This document shows, piece by piece, positions 35,628 to 43,594 of a stretch of 64,000 bases of DNA. Origin of the DNA: Opitutales bacterium (lineage in GTDB: Bacteria > Verrucomicrobiota > Verrucomicrobiia > Opitutales > Seribacteraceae); contig JAOFTV010000002.1 in assembly GCA_028045305.1 (NCBI GenBank), positions 62,001-126,000 on the forward strand. Direction: 5' to 3'. The position numbers and the translations under genes are program-made. Positions within the stretch are counted from its first letter, which is position 1. Every line of letters starts with the position of its first letter. The notes beneath the pieces are model-generated. The model was given only the letters and a program-made list of their open reading frames with translations, was not told where the DNA came from and ran no database searches.

Positions 35628-36886
35628 TGAGTTGAGCCATTGCGTGAACCAGCATGAAATAAAACCTCGATGGCTGCAGAAAGTTGATGATCGGGAATAC
35701 GGGGAAACCCAAAAAGCTCTTCATAAGTATGATCATCCAATTCTTTTCCCACATCTCTTTGCAAACGCAACTTTGATTCCTCTTCCTCACTGCAAGGAAC
35801 CAAAAAAATTGGTGCCAGTCCTTTTTGGTGAAGATTCGTTCCATCAGGTAAGCAATAAGTTGAGGTAGTCAACCGAATGCCCGCACCGTCCGCTAGAGGA
35901 AAGACCGTTTGCACCGAACCTTTACCAAAAGAAGTCTCTCCCACGGTACTAGCACGCCCGAGTTTAGCCAATGCACCCGCTAACAGTTCAGATCCACTTG
36001 CGCTGCCTTCATTTATAAGAACCGTCATGGGTTGTTCAAGCGGTGGTTCAGTCCTTGGAGATTTAATTTCTCGGGTTTCATGAGGCGTTCTCCCAATTAC
36101 TTTTACAATTGGTTTATCTGACGGAAGAAAAAATCCAGCCACAGCTACAGCAGAATCAAGCAAACCTCCTCCATTATCTCGCAAATCTAAAACCACCCGC
36201 CTCATACCCTCAGCCTGCATGGCGTGCAGCACAGAGTCGACCTCTTCCTCAGTGCTTCTCGAAAATTGTGAAATCCTCAAATATCCTGTACCATTTTCAT
36301 CTACCCATGCTTCCTCCACGCTAGGCATTTCAATCGAGCCTCTTATAACCTCAGCCTCACAGATTTTCCCTAATACATTGACCATAGTAAGCAAAACGCC
36401 ACTGCCAGCATTGCCGCGTATCATGTTTCCTACTTCCGTAGTGTTTAGGCCAATAACAGAATAATCTCCCACTTTGGTTATTCGATCACCGACCATCAAA
36501 CCAGCCGATTCAGCAGGAGCATCCTTGAATACATGAGTTACTAATGCCCCCTCCGAGGTCGCTCGGATTTTTATCCCGATTCCATAGTACCGCATATTCA
36601 TCGAATTATTAAAATGATCGTATTGCTTCGGTGCGTAATAGGCGGAATGCCTGTCCATAGATTGAACCAACCCGGAGATTGCACGATCAGCTAATTGGTT
36701 AAATCTTGAAACGTTGCGATCATAATATCGGGCTTCGATCAGCCGGATTGCCTCCCCTACTCTGTTAAGTTCGGACCAATACTCTCCCTTGAACCAAGCC
36801 CGAGAGGATGGGTCCTGGTAAATTCGTACAATTGCTCCACCGATAACGACTCCGACACAAAGAAAAAGAGCTTGGCGGACCCACAT
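35624..36886 (-). CDS. S41-family C-terminal processing peptidase
   Basis: A periplasmic PDZ-containing serine protease of the CtpA/Prc type that trims or degrades envelope proteins. The start at 36886 places a membrane/signal helix (ALFLCVGVVIGGAIV) at the N-terminus; ATG 36982 would overlap the divergent MidA gene. The PDZ domain spans about 95-185 (YYGIGIKIR, APAESAGLMVGDRI). The catalytic pair is Ser297 in NEGSASGSE and Lys322 in TSFGKGSVQ, with the normal 25-residue spacing. It is translationally linked to tsaD. Confidence 0.92.
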   Translation of the reverse strand: MWVRQALFLCVGVVIGGAIVRIYQDPSSRAWFKGEYWSELNRVGEAIRLIEARYYDRNVSRFNQLADRAISGLVQSMDRHSAYYAPKQYDHFNNSMNMRYYGIGIKIRATSEGALVTHVFKDAPAESAGLMVGDRITKVGDYSVIGLNTTEVGNMIRGNAGSGVLLTMVNVLGKICEAEVIRGSIEMPSVEEAWVDENGTGYLRISQFSRSTEEEVDSVLHAMQAEGMRRVVLDLRDNGGGLLDSAVAVAGFFLPSDKPIVKVIGRTPHETREIKSPRTEPPLEQPMTVLINEGSASGSELLAGALAKLGRASTVGETSFGKGSVQTVFPLADGAGIRLTTSTYCLPDGTNLHQKGLAPIFLVPCSEEEESKLRLQRDVGKELDDHTYEELFGFPRIPDHQLSAAIEVLFHAGSRNGSTQ

Positions 36887-36948
36887 CTGGAGCAGTACTT
36901 GCTTGAGTTTCACCTGAAACAAGCTACTCAATAACAATGATCTTGCCA

Positions 36949-37935
36949 ATGCCAAAGGCTTCACCACACGCAATTGCATCATTCGATAATTTACTCGGAC
37001 AGAGAAATTGTATGCCCTTTGATGAATTTGTTAAGTGGGCACTTTACGACGGCCAGACTGGTTACTACTCAACCGCAAGAAAGCGTATTGGTAAACAAGC
37101 GGAGTGTGATTTTTATACCTCCTCAACTCTTCATCCAATCTGGGGGGAACTTGTGGTCGAAGCATGTGTCACATTACTAGGCCAACATAATCCAGCGGAT
37201 TTTGTCTTTGTTGAAATTGCAGCTGAACCCAACGACTCAGTGCTTAATTCTATAACACATCCTTTCGGAAAGCATCAAATCATTCGATTGGGGGATCCGG
37301 TCAAAATGCCTAAACAGGCAATTGCATACAGCAACGAATGGTTGGATGCTCAGCCCTTCAAGCGGTTTCGCTTTTCCAAGGAAAGTAAGGGATGGAAAGA
37401 AATTTATGTATTAAAAGAAAAGGATCAGCTCGTTGAAATCGAACAACCTATTCATCCTAATGATGAAAACTCTTTACCTAAAAATGGAAAGGCTGGAGAC
37501 ATTTTTGATTGGCCTTGTGGTGCTCGCCACGCCCTCCGCAAGATGCTAGCATTCAACTCTTGGAGCGGGGTGTTTCTTACCTTCGATTATGGCTTAACGA
37601 GAGAGGTGCTGCTCAGGGACCGCCCCCAAGGAACTGCTAGGGCTTACCATCGACAAAAAATGGAAACGAACCTTCTTTCCCGTCCTTCTGAGCAAGACCT
37701 AACTTGCCATCTTTGCTGGGAAGATTTGGAGGAATGCCTTGAGGAAGAAAACTTCCGCTCCATCGGGGTTAAAAATCAAGAAAGTTTTCTTCTTTCCCAC
37801 TCTTCAAAAAGAATTCGACAGGCATTTGAGGAAAAACTTGGGCCTCATGATCCTAAGATGCAGGCATTGAAGGAAATACTACATCCCGCACATTTAGGAC
37901 ATAGCTTACATGCACTATGGGGGGTACGAGAATAG
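36949..37935 (+). CDS. MidA/NDUFAF7-type SAM-dependent methyltransferase
   Basis: A 328-residue class I methyltransferase of the MidA (DUF185) family, which in mitochondria methylates a complex I subunit; the bacterial role is unclear. Landmarks are MPFDEFVKWALYDGQTGYYS, DFYTSSTLHPIWGELV, the SNEWLDAQPFKRF loop and a FLTFDYGLTREVLL block. ATG 36949 is favoured because the family normally begins with a short P-rich segment before the FDEF motif. The usual SAM-binding GxGxG is replaced by EIAAEPND, an oddity that may weaken cofactor binding. Confidence 0.8.
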   Translation: MPKASPHAIASFDNLLGQRNCMPFDEFVKWALYDGQTGYYSTARKRIGKQAECDFYTSSTLHPIWGELVVEACVTLLGQHNPADFVFVEIAAEPNDSVLNSITHPFGKHQIIRLGDPVKMPKQAIAYSNEWLDAQPFKRFRFSKESKGWKEIYVLKEKDQLVEIEQPIHPNDENSLPKNGKAGDIFDWPCGARHALRKMLAFNSWSGVFLTFDYGLTREVLLRDRPQGTARAYHRQKMETNLLSRPSEQDLTCHLCWEDLEECLEEENFRSIGVKNQESFLLSHSSKRIRQAFEEKLGPHDPKMQALKEILHPAHLGHSLHALWGVRE

Positions 37936-37965
37936 TCAATTGCCTCTCTTCCTTTTAGTCCAGGC

Positions 37966-39642
37966 TCAAGGAAACAAGGCATTTGGGGTGGAATCAACAT
38001 CGGTAGGAGACCCGATTTCAAATAATTCCCTAATTTCTTCTTCCGTCCAGGCGGAGTCAAAAATAGCAAATTCATCAATACACCCATCTAGGGCAATATT
38101 CGGATTGTATCCTCTAAAAGCCTGCGTATGTCCGAGAAGACCTTTCTTTAAAGAAACCGATCGTGCAAAGCCTACCCGTTCACGGCTAAAGGATCTACCG
38201 TTTAAAAAATGATTAACCCATTTACTCTGAGCGTCAAAGCTTGTGGCCAAATGAACCCACTTGCCCATACGGTCACGAGTCAAGGCAACAGGAGATGCAT
38301 ATCTTTCAACCCCAGATGGTGCATTAATTTCCAAAACCAGTTCGCCCTTACGATTGAGTGACCAACCGATAGCACCTGGTAGGTGCGGCCGAGAAAACAT
38401 GATCGGTGCAACCATCTCGCTTATTCTGTCAATCCTCACCCACGCAGATAGCGTAGCAGAAGACAAAGGCTTTGGAAGATTCAGGCAAACCCGGTCATTT
38501 TTTTGAGAAAATTTTAGGGCACCCTTCCCCGGCCATCTACCTTCTGTCCATTTACAACCGATAACTGCACCGTTACCATTGCCATCTCTTTGGTTTGTCT
38601 CATCCCTCAGGGTACGAGACCAAGCGTCATGATTGTCAAATGCGTAGTAAAGCAAAGTTCCGGGATTTGTAGACAAGCGCTTACTCAATTCCATCCATGC
38701 CGATCTCCTTCGTTGAGCCTGCTCCATTGATCGAGTGGCCAAATCAGATGATCCAAGGTAACTTCCTGTGGGCATGTCAATGGAAGAGGCAATTCCACGA
38801 GCATCCAAAAATAAGGCTTCGTTGCCCACAAGTTCACGAATCACTTCATTCCCGAAAGAGTCTAGCCCTTCATACCTTACCTTGCCACGGTATACAAAGA
38901 CTTCAGCAGATCCATCCCCATAAGTGTGCAATCCGAAATCCGTCCCTAAATCGATCACTTTCCCCATCGGCAGATCAACGCTGAAACCAACTGCTACTTT
39001 GGGCACATGGGCACGCATCTTTCCTTGAATAAGAACCGCTGCATTGGAATTTAGAAACTCTACTTCAACTGCTCCTTCAAAAATGACGGTTGCTCCCTGC
39101 ATAAATTCGACCTGGGCAATACCTCTTTTGGTCTCCCATTTTCCTGAATAAATAGAACCGCCTACTTCTAAAGTATCCCCGACATTTTCTAACCACTGCA
39201 AGCCCACAGCCTTGGTAAGAACAGCAACAGGTTCTTCATCAATTATCGCATAAGCTAAACTTTCGGCTTCGTCTGAAGAACCCATGGGGATCATTTTATC
39301 CGCAGATGGGGAAAGAGACGGACTATTCTGATAGGAGAAAAAAATGTAACCTCCAAATAAAAACAACGCAGCGACTGGAAGCAAAGCACGACCGAATTCA
39401 ACTATCCTCGAAGTCAACCTAGAATCATCCTCTCCATCTTGGTCCGCATCACCTAGGGTCTCTTGTGCATAATGACAAAGGCTTGCATTCATGTCCATGA
39501 ACGAAACATAAATTTTACGAACTTCTTCTGATTCTGCTAGCCATTGTTCAAGCTTTCTTCTTTGATCTTGAGAAATATTTTTTTCAACCAACCGATCTAG
39601 AAGATCGTGAAGTTCTAGTATTTTTTCGTCGGAAAGACTCAT
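37966..39642 (-). CDS. FecR-like anti-sigma protein with LamG domain
   Basis: A 558-residue predicted membrane regulator. Residues 1-60 form a helical cytoplasmic segment typical of anti-sigma factors in this phylum. A membrane helix is at 86-104 (ALLPVAALFLFGGYIFFSY). A FecR domain follows (VEFMQGATVIFEG, VIDLGTDFGLHTYGDG), and a C-terminal LamG/concanavalin-like domain (LLYYAFDN, LSAWVRIDRI, GCIDEFAIFDSAWTEEEI). The ECF sigma gene lies three bases upstream. I infer that the LamG domain senses an outside sugar or surface signal and controls the sigma factor. Confidence 0.87.
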   Translation of the reverse strand: MSLSDEKILELHDLLDRLVEKNISQDQRRKLEQWLAESEEVRKIYVSFMDMNASLCHYAQETLGDADQDGEDDSRLTSRIVEFGRALLPVAALFLFGGYIFFSYQNSPSLSPSADKMIPMGSSDEAESLAYAIIDEEPVAVLTKAVGLQWLENVGDTLEVGGSIYSGKWETKRGIAQVEFMQGATVIFEGAVEVEFLNSNAAVLIQGKMRAHVPKVAVGFSVDLPMGKVIDLGTDFGLHTYGDGSAEVFVYRGKVRYEGLDSFGNEVIRELVGNEALFLDARGIASSIDMPTGSYLGSSDLATRSMEQAQRRRSAWMELSKRLSTNPGTLLYYAFDNHDAWSRTLRDETNQRDGNGNGAVIGCKWTEGRWPGKGALKFSQKNDRVCLNLPKPLSSATLSAWVRIDRISEMVAPIMFSRPHLPGAIGWSLNRKGELVLEINAPSGVERYASPVALTRDRMGKWVHLATSFDAQSKWVNHFLNGRSFSRERVGFARSVSLKKGLLGHTQAFRGYNPNIALDGCIDEFAIFDSAWTEEEIRELFEIGSPTDVDSTPNALFP

Positions 39643-39645
39643 GAC

Positions 39646-40176
39646 TCAGGGGCTCTCTGATGCGAGTTCAATATTCACGCAGTCAAATAAATTTTTACGA
39701 ATTCTTGTAAGTGCTTTGTATGCACCTTGAATCGTTCTGCCACACGCTTGTGCTGCAGCTTTTACATTGTGACCAGATTCATACCGAACCAAGACCATTC
39801 TCCGGTCCCGTTCGTTTAACTTTTGCAGACAACGGGATAGAGCTCCGTGTCGATGATCGAGTTCATCTTCCATCTCCACTCGGGTTTGGGAAATTACTTC
39901 GAGCACCTCCTCATTGAAGATAACTTTAGATGTAGCGTATTTCTTTCGGGCAGCCCGAATTTTCCAATAAGCAATTTGACAAGCCCAAGAATAAAAATTG
40001 GTACCTATCTTAAACTCCGGAAATTTTTCGCAGATGGTGAGGCTGGCTTCTTGCAAAATATCCTCAGCATCTGACCTTGAAGGAACCATTGTCATTATAT
40101 ACGCAAACAATCTCCTTTGATACTTCATCATTAGTTGCACCAATTCAGCCGAGCGATTGATTGTATTATCACTCAT
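39646..40176 (-). CDS. ECF-type RNA polymerase sigma factor
   Basis: A 176-residue sigma-70 family factor. Region 2 shows RRLFAYIMTMV, DAEDILQEASLTI and FYSWACQIAYWKIR. Region 4 shows LNERDRRMVLVRYESGHNVKAAA and the helix-turn-helix GRTIQGAYKALTRIRKNL. It is of the Planctomycetes/Verrucomicrobia type and is paired with the FecR-LamG protein directly downstream, its probable anti-sigma factor. Confidence 0.93.
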   Translation of the reverse strand: MSDNTINRSAELVQLMMKYQRRLFAYIMTMVPSRSDAEDILQEASLTICEKFPEFKIGTNFYSWACQIAYWKIRAARKKYATSKVIFNEEVLEVISQTRVEMEDELDHRHGALSRCLQKLNERDRRMVLVRYESGHNVKAAAQACGRTIQGAYKALTRIRKNLFDCVNIELASESP

Positions 40177-40207
40177 TTTAGAAATCGGAACATAGGGTTG
40201 AGGATGT

Positions 40208-40882
40208 TCAAGCAGCCTTGGGTGTCAAGTTGCGGCAGTGTTCAGAATTTACTTTACCACTCGTAAACTTTTCAAATTTGTTCAAACCCCTACGAATAAT
40301 TTCCCGCTCTGCCTTTTCTAATGACTTGGAAGCAAGCTTAACCTTGCGAACTTTAAGTCGTCCCGACTTGCCTTCGATTAACTCTTTCATCTTATAATAA
40401 ATCGTTCCCCCGGTAGATTGTATCAGTCGATCATTTAGGATAGTTTCTTGTTTACGCCGGCGTTTCAACCTCTTGACGCTGCAGGGTGCAAGGGTGCCGT
40501 CACCCTTAGATTCATCGACCCCTAAGTCACCTTCAGCTTCATCCAACAATCTTTCAATTGTTTCTTCATCCAGGTATTTATTACACAATTCTGTACACAC
40601 GAAACCTTCTTCATACACAACCTCTCCCATTGGATCGTTCAGACGCATGGTTTTATGTGGGGCACCCAGAACATCTTTCAAATATTTGGAGTACCAAGTT
40701 GTTGCCTTCTCCACTGCCATTCTGCGGTTGCATCCGTAGAAGGATTTAGTGGCAATAAAGCATCTTTCGGGAGATAATCTGGCTTCGATGAGATACTTAG
40801 TTTCATAGATCAGTTCGAAATATTTTTCATAGGGTATTCTAAGGGTTGCTTCATATCTTTGAAAATCATTGAGTTTCATCAT
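40208..40882 (-). CDS. Orphan basic protein, unknown
   Basis: I recognise no family. The start at 40882 is supported by a strong ribosome binding site (AGAGGAGA, about eight bases upstream on the minus strand); longer starts are unlikely. The 224-residue protein is soluble, with five or six cysteines in the first two thirds, a repeated aromatic segment (YFELIYETKYLIEARL), an acidic stretch (LLDEAEGDLGVDE) and a Lys/Arg-rich C-terminal half (VKRLKRRRKQE, LKVRKVKLASKS). The basic tail suggests nucleic acid binding, which is inference. It sits 31 bases upstream of the ECF sigma gene on the same strand. Confidence 0.65.
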   Translation of the reverse strand: MMKLNDFQRYEATLRIPYEKYFELIYETKYLIEARLSPERCFIATKSFYGCNRRMAVEKATTWYSKYLKDVLGAPHKTMRLNDPMGEVVYEEGFVCTELCNKYLDEETIERLLDEAEGDLGVDESKGDGTLAPCSVKRLKRRRKQETILNDRLIQSTGGTIYYKMKELIEGKSGRLKVRKVKLASKSLEKAEREIIRRGLNKFEKFTSGKVNSEHCRNLTPKAA

Positions 40883-41003
40883 GGTAATATCTCCTCTAGG
40901 CGTTGTTATTGAATAGTTGGTTATATGAACAAATATCCAGACAATGTTTTTTTGGGACAACCCTAAGCAAAAAATCAGTTCAGGGAGCGAAAGGATTTAC
41001 ACA

Positions 41004-41019
41004 TTCCCTCAAAAGGGAA
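41004..41019 (-). terminator. Small hairpin after the TlpA-fusion gene
   Basis: A perfect six-base-pair stem TTCCCT/AGGGAA with a four-base loop lies 12 bases past the stop at 41032 on the minus strand. There is no clear T tract after it, so it may be a weak terminator or an mRNA stabiliser. Confidence 0.35.
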
Positions 41020-41031
41020 ACGGTAAGATCT

Positions 41032-42588
41032 TTACTTCAACAACTTTTCAAGCCGTCTCTTCAGGTCCGTTCCTTGAAAAGGGGAAAAGCCAACAGTTAC
41101 ATCCCGCACAATTCCTGAAGGATCAATAACCACCGTGTGGGGTAGTCCCTTGACCCCGTAACTGGCACCCACACTTTTGTTACTATCCAAGGCAACAGAT
41201 AATTTCCTCAGATCATAATGATTAAGGAAATCATCTACCTGCTCTTTTGATTCCCCCTGATTAACAGCAACAAAAACTACATCCGAAGACGGAAAATCCG
41301 ATACCGCTTCCATGATCATTGGTAATCCACGCCTACAGGGCCCACACCAAGTTGCCCAAAAATCAAGAACAACCGCCTTGCCCAGTTGCGAGGAAAGGTC
41401 AAAAGTTTTACCCGTAGAGAGAGGTAAAGTGAAAGAGGGAGCCAATGAACCCTCCAACGATTGAAAATCGAGTTTGGGAAAAGCGGGTGGTGGGACTGGA
41501 GCCAGATCAGATAAAGCTTGGGAAATTAACATTTCGAGCGAACTCGCATTCAATTCAACAGAACCAATCACTTGTTTGCCTACATTTTTAGTTCTTAATT
41601 GACGGAGTATAGACAAAATAGGGCGGGATGATGGATCTTGACTCATGATAAGTTGAGCCATGCCAATCGTACCCTGATAAAGAGAAAAAACTGAAGATGC
41701 AGTATCGGCATCAACGCAAGAAATAATAGTTTTAAGAAATAGAGAGTCCTCACGAAAACTAGCAGACCATGCAATCTCTCTCGTGCCCTGTAATGCAAGA
41801 ACTAACGAATCATCAGAGCCACCGTTCCTAAGAATATATCTATCAAGCGATGAAGAAGGTATCTTGCAAACAAAAGTAATTTGCCTGTCTTCAGGCATTT
41901 GTGGAATGGTCGAAAATTCGTAGGAAAATTTTTCAGAAAGAAATCCATTTCCAAAAGACTTAGGCATAGCAAAAATCAATCGGGATGAATTATCATCAAT
42001 CTCAGCACTTACACTTACATTAGCATCAAAAATTAGATTAGGGGTATTAATTCGTGAGTGATTTGAATCAGTGAAGTTTAGAAGAAACTCCAGACGATCA
42101 TCTTCGATTTTTGAATTTATTAATACTTTTTTGGAGTAGATAGGACCAAATTCTTCAATGACCTTTTTTTCTATCCAATCGAAGAAAGCCTCGAGGTTCA
42201 TTGGCTTGCCCGCACGCATTCCTAACCCAAAGAAAACCTCAGATCCAAACCTTGGAACCAAAGGACTGTTGTTAAGTAGTGATTCAAGGCCCCCAAAGGC
42301 GAATTCGATCTTGGAAAAATCTTCGTCACGCAAGCCCATCGATTGATATACCTCATCACCATCTTTAAAGTCTTCACTCCATGCATCCGACCATTCACGA
42401 AGGTCCGGATATTTTTTTTCCAACCACCTTGAAATTCCACTATCTTCAATTGCCTTGGCATCCAAACTAAAAAAAAGGTCAGGTTCAATACCATCAGATT
42501 GTGCAAATACAGAATGTGAAATAGCAGAAAGGCAAAGTCCAACCACCCACTTGGACGCTTCGTTACAAAAAGATTTAAGACAAAACAT
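41032..42588 (-). CDS. Secreted TlpA-type thioredoxin fused to a large unknown domain
   Basis: The last 130 residues are a TlpA-like thioredoxin domain with active site WATWCGPCRR and the cis-Pro loop GLPHTVVID. The preceding 380 or so residues are an exported domain without recognised family, rich in alternating strands (FFGLGMRAGKP, RLIFAMPKSFG). Start 42588 begins a signal peptide ending near SHSVFAQ; ATG 42606 is an alternative. The protein probably works in the periplasm, reducing a disulfide in a partner. It overlaps the upstream GNAT gene by 14 bases. Confidence 0.82.
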   Translation of the reverse strand: MFCLKSFCNEASKWVVGLCLSAISHSVFAQSDGIEPDLFFSLDAKAIEDSGISRWLEKKYPDLREWSDAWSEDFKDGDEVYQSMGLRDEDFSKIEFAFGGLESLLNNSPLVPRFGSEVFFGLGMRAGKPMNLEAFFDWIEKKVIEEFGPIYSKKVLINSKIEDDRLEFLLNFTDSNHSRINTPNLIFDANVSVSAEIDDNSSRLIFAMPKSFGNGFLSEKFSYEFSTIPQMPEDRQITFVCKIPSSSLDRYILRNGGSDDSLVLALQGTREIAWSASFREDSLFLKTIISCVDADTASSVFSLYQGTIGMAQLIMSQDPSSRPILSILRQLRTKNVGKQVIGSVELNASSLEMLISQALSDLAPVPPPAFPKLDFQSLEGSLAPSFTLPLSTGKTFDLSSQLGKAVVLDFWATWCGPCRRGLPMIMEAVSDFPSSDVVFVAVNQGESKEQVDDFLNHYDLRKLSVALDSNKSVGASYGVKGLPHTVVIDPSGIVRDVTVGFSPFQGTDLKRRLEKLLK

Positions 42589-43012
42589 TTTTGTAGCGAT
42601 AAACATTAGTTTCACGTCTTTCAAAACCGATCGATTGATATAGCTTATTAGCAACTTCTCTACTGGGTCTAGAAGTTAAGTCAACTGTTAGGACTCCGCG
42701 TTTCTCCGCTTCACCGAGAGCATATTGAGTAAGTGCTTTGCCCACACCTTTACCGCGAGCACGCGTGTCTACTACAACATCTTCGACCCACCCTCTCCAA
42801 CCGGAGGGAATCGGAAACATGACTAAAGTAAGCATACCCATAACTTCTTCATCCACCTTGGCAAAATAAAGATGAACTGCGTTTTCATTCAAAAGCACAT
42901 TCAGTGATTTCATTGTCATTGGCTTTGCAGAACTAGACAATTGTGGAAGCAATCGATTGAGGGGTTCAAGGTTTTCCACGGTTGCCTCATTAACTTCATA
43001 AATTTCAACCAT
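42575..43012 (-). CDS. GNAT-family N-acetyltransferase
   Basis: A 145-residue acetyltransferase with the acetyl-CoA loop VEDVVVDTRARGKGVGKAL and the closing NKLYQSIGFERRETNVYRYK. Substrate unknown; it is similar in size to small GNATs acting on amines or protein N-termini. It is the first gene of a minus-strand set running to the FecR protein and divergent from the RRM gene. Confidence 0.9.
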   Translation of the reverse strand: MVEIYEVNEATVENLEPLNRLLPQLSSSAKPMTMKSLNVLLNENAVHLYFAKVDEEVMGMLTLVMFPIPSGWRGWVEDVVVDTRARGKGVGKALTQYALGEAEKRGVLTVDLTSRPSREVANKLYQSIGFERRETNVYRYKNVLS

Positions 43013-43093
43013 ACCAAATTTTGCAACGACATCGATTGTTTGACGATGCTAAAAGAACATTAATCAGTAGCCTCTTCTTTGGGGTTGAACCTT

Positions 43094-43172
43094 TTGTCAA
43101 AAGCAGACAGTATTCTATAAATTAAACGCCCCGACAATTTGAGGTTACCGATGACACGAGCGATATTTCGCT
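43094..43172 (+). promoter_or_regulatory. Candidate promoter and structured leader for the RRM gene
   Basis: A good sigma-70 match: TTGTCA at 43094-43099, a 16-base spacer and TATAAA at 43116-43121. Transcription from here would give a leader of about 115 bases before the ATG at 43244. The leader contains a small hairpin (AGCGA/TCGCT, loop TATT, 43159-43172). The remaining part of the gap 43013-43243 shows nothing else I can support. Confidence 0.5.
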
Positions 43173-43243
43173 AATGCAAATTCGCTTAACCAACAGGAGT
43201 CTCGTGCGTATCATCAATACAAAAATAAAGAAAAGAAAATATA

Positions 43244-43516
43244 ATGGAAATCTATGTGGGAAACCTACCTTGGTCAGCTAGTGATCAAGATCTTACCGAT
43301 GCATTCAGTGAATTTGGAAATGTGGAACGTGCAAGTATTATCGTCGAACGCCCATCCGGTCGCTCGAAGGGTTTTGGCTTTGTGACTATGAACGACGCAG
43401 AAGAAGGCAATCGTGCCATCGAAGCGATGAATGGCAAAGATATGCAAGGCCGTCCACTCAAGGTCAACGAAGCCCGCCCTAAAGAGGATCGCCCTGCCAA
43501 AAATTCAGACTGGTAA
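43244..43516 (+). CDS. Small RRM-type RNA-binding protein
   Basis: A 90-residue single RRM domain protein. RNP2 is IYVGNLPW at residues 3-10 and RNP1 is KGFGFVTM near 46-53, followed by a charged tail. Such proteins in cyanobacteria and related bacteria bind RNA and often respond to cold. The long leader and the two hairpins that follow the gene suggest post-transcriptional control, possibly including the next gene. Confidence 0.93.
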   Translation: MEIYVGNLPWSASDQDLTDAFSEFGNVERASIIVERPSGRSKGFGFVTMNDAEEGNRAIEAMNGKDMQGRPLKVNEARPKEDRPAKNSDW

Positions 43517-43524
43517 CTTCTTAC

Positions 43525-43549
43525 ACTGAGCCTTTTTTCGGGTCTCAGT
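43525..43549 (+). terminator. Hairpin directly after the RRM gene
   Basis: ACTGAG at 43525 pairs with CTCAGT at 43544, with two further C-G pairs across a one-base bulge; the loop holds six T residues. The T run is inside the loop rather than after the stem, so classical termination is uncertain. Confidence 0.45.
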
Positions 43550-43557
43550 AAATAATC

Positions 43558-43591
43558 GTTTGATTCCCGAAGGTATTTCGGGCAATCAAAC
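43558..43591 (+). promoter_or_regulatory. Strong leader hairpin ending three bases before the gdh start codon
   Basis: A 14-base-pair stem with one bulged C and a five-base loop: GTTTGATT with AATCAAAC, and CCCGAA (43566) with TTCGGG (43577). It finishes at 43591; the ATG is at 43595. The ribosome landing site is therefore inside or behind the stem. CCCGAA can instead pair with an upstream TTCGGG at 43537-43542, giving two exclusive folds. Confidence 0.7.
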
Positions 43592-43594
43592 ACT

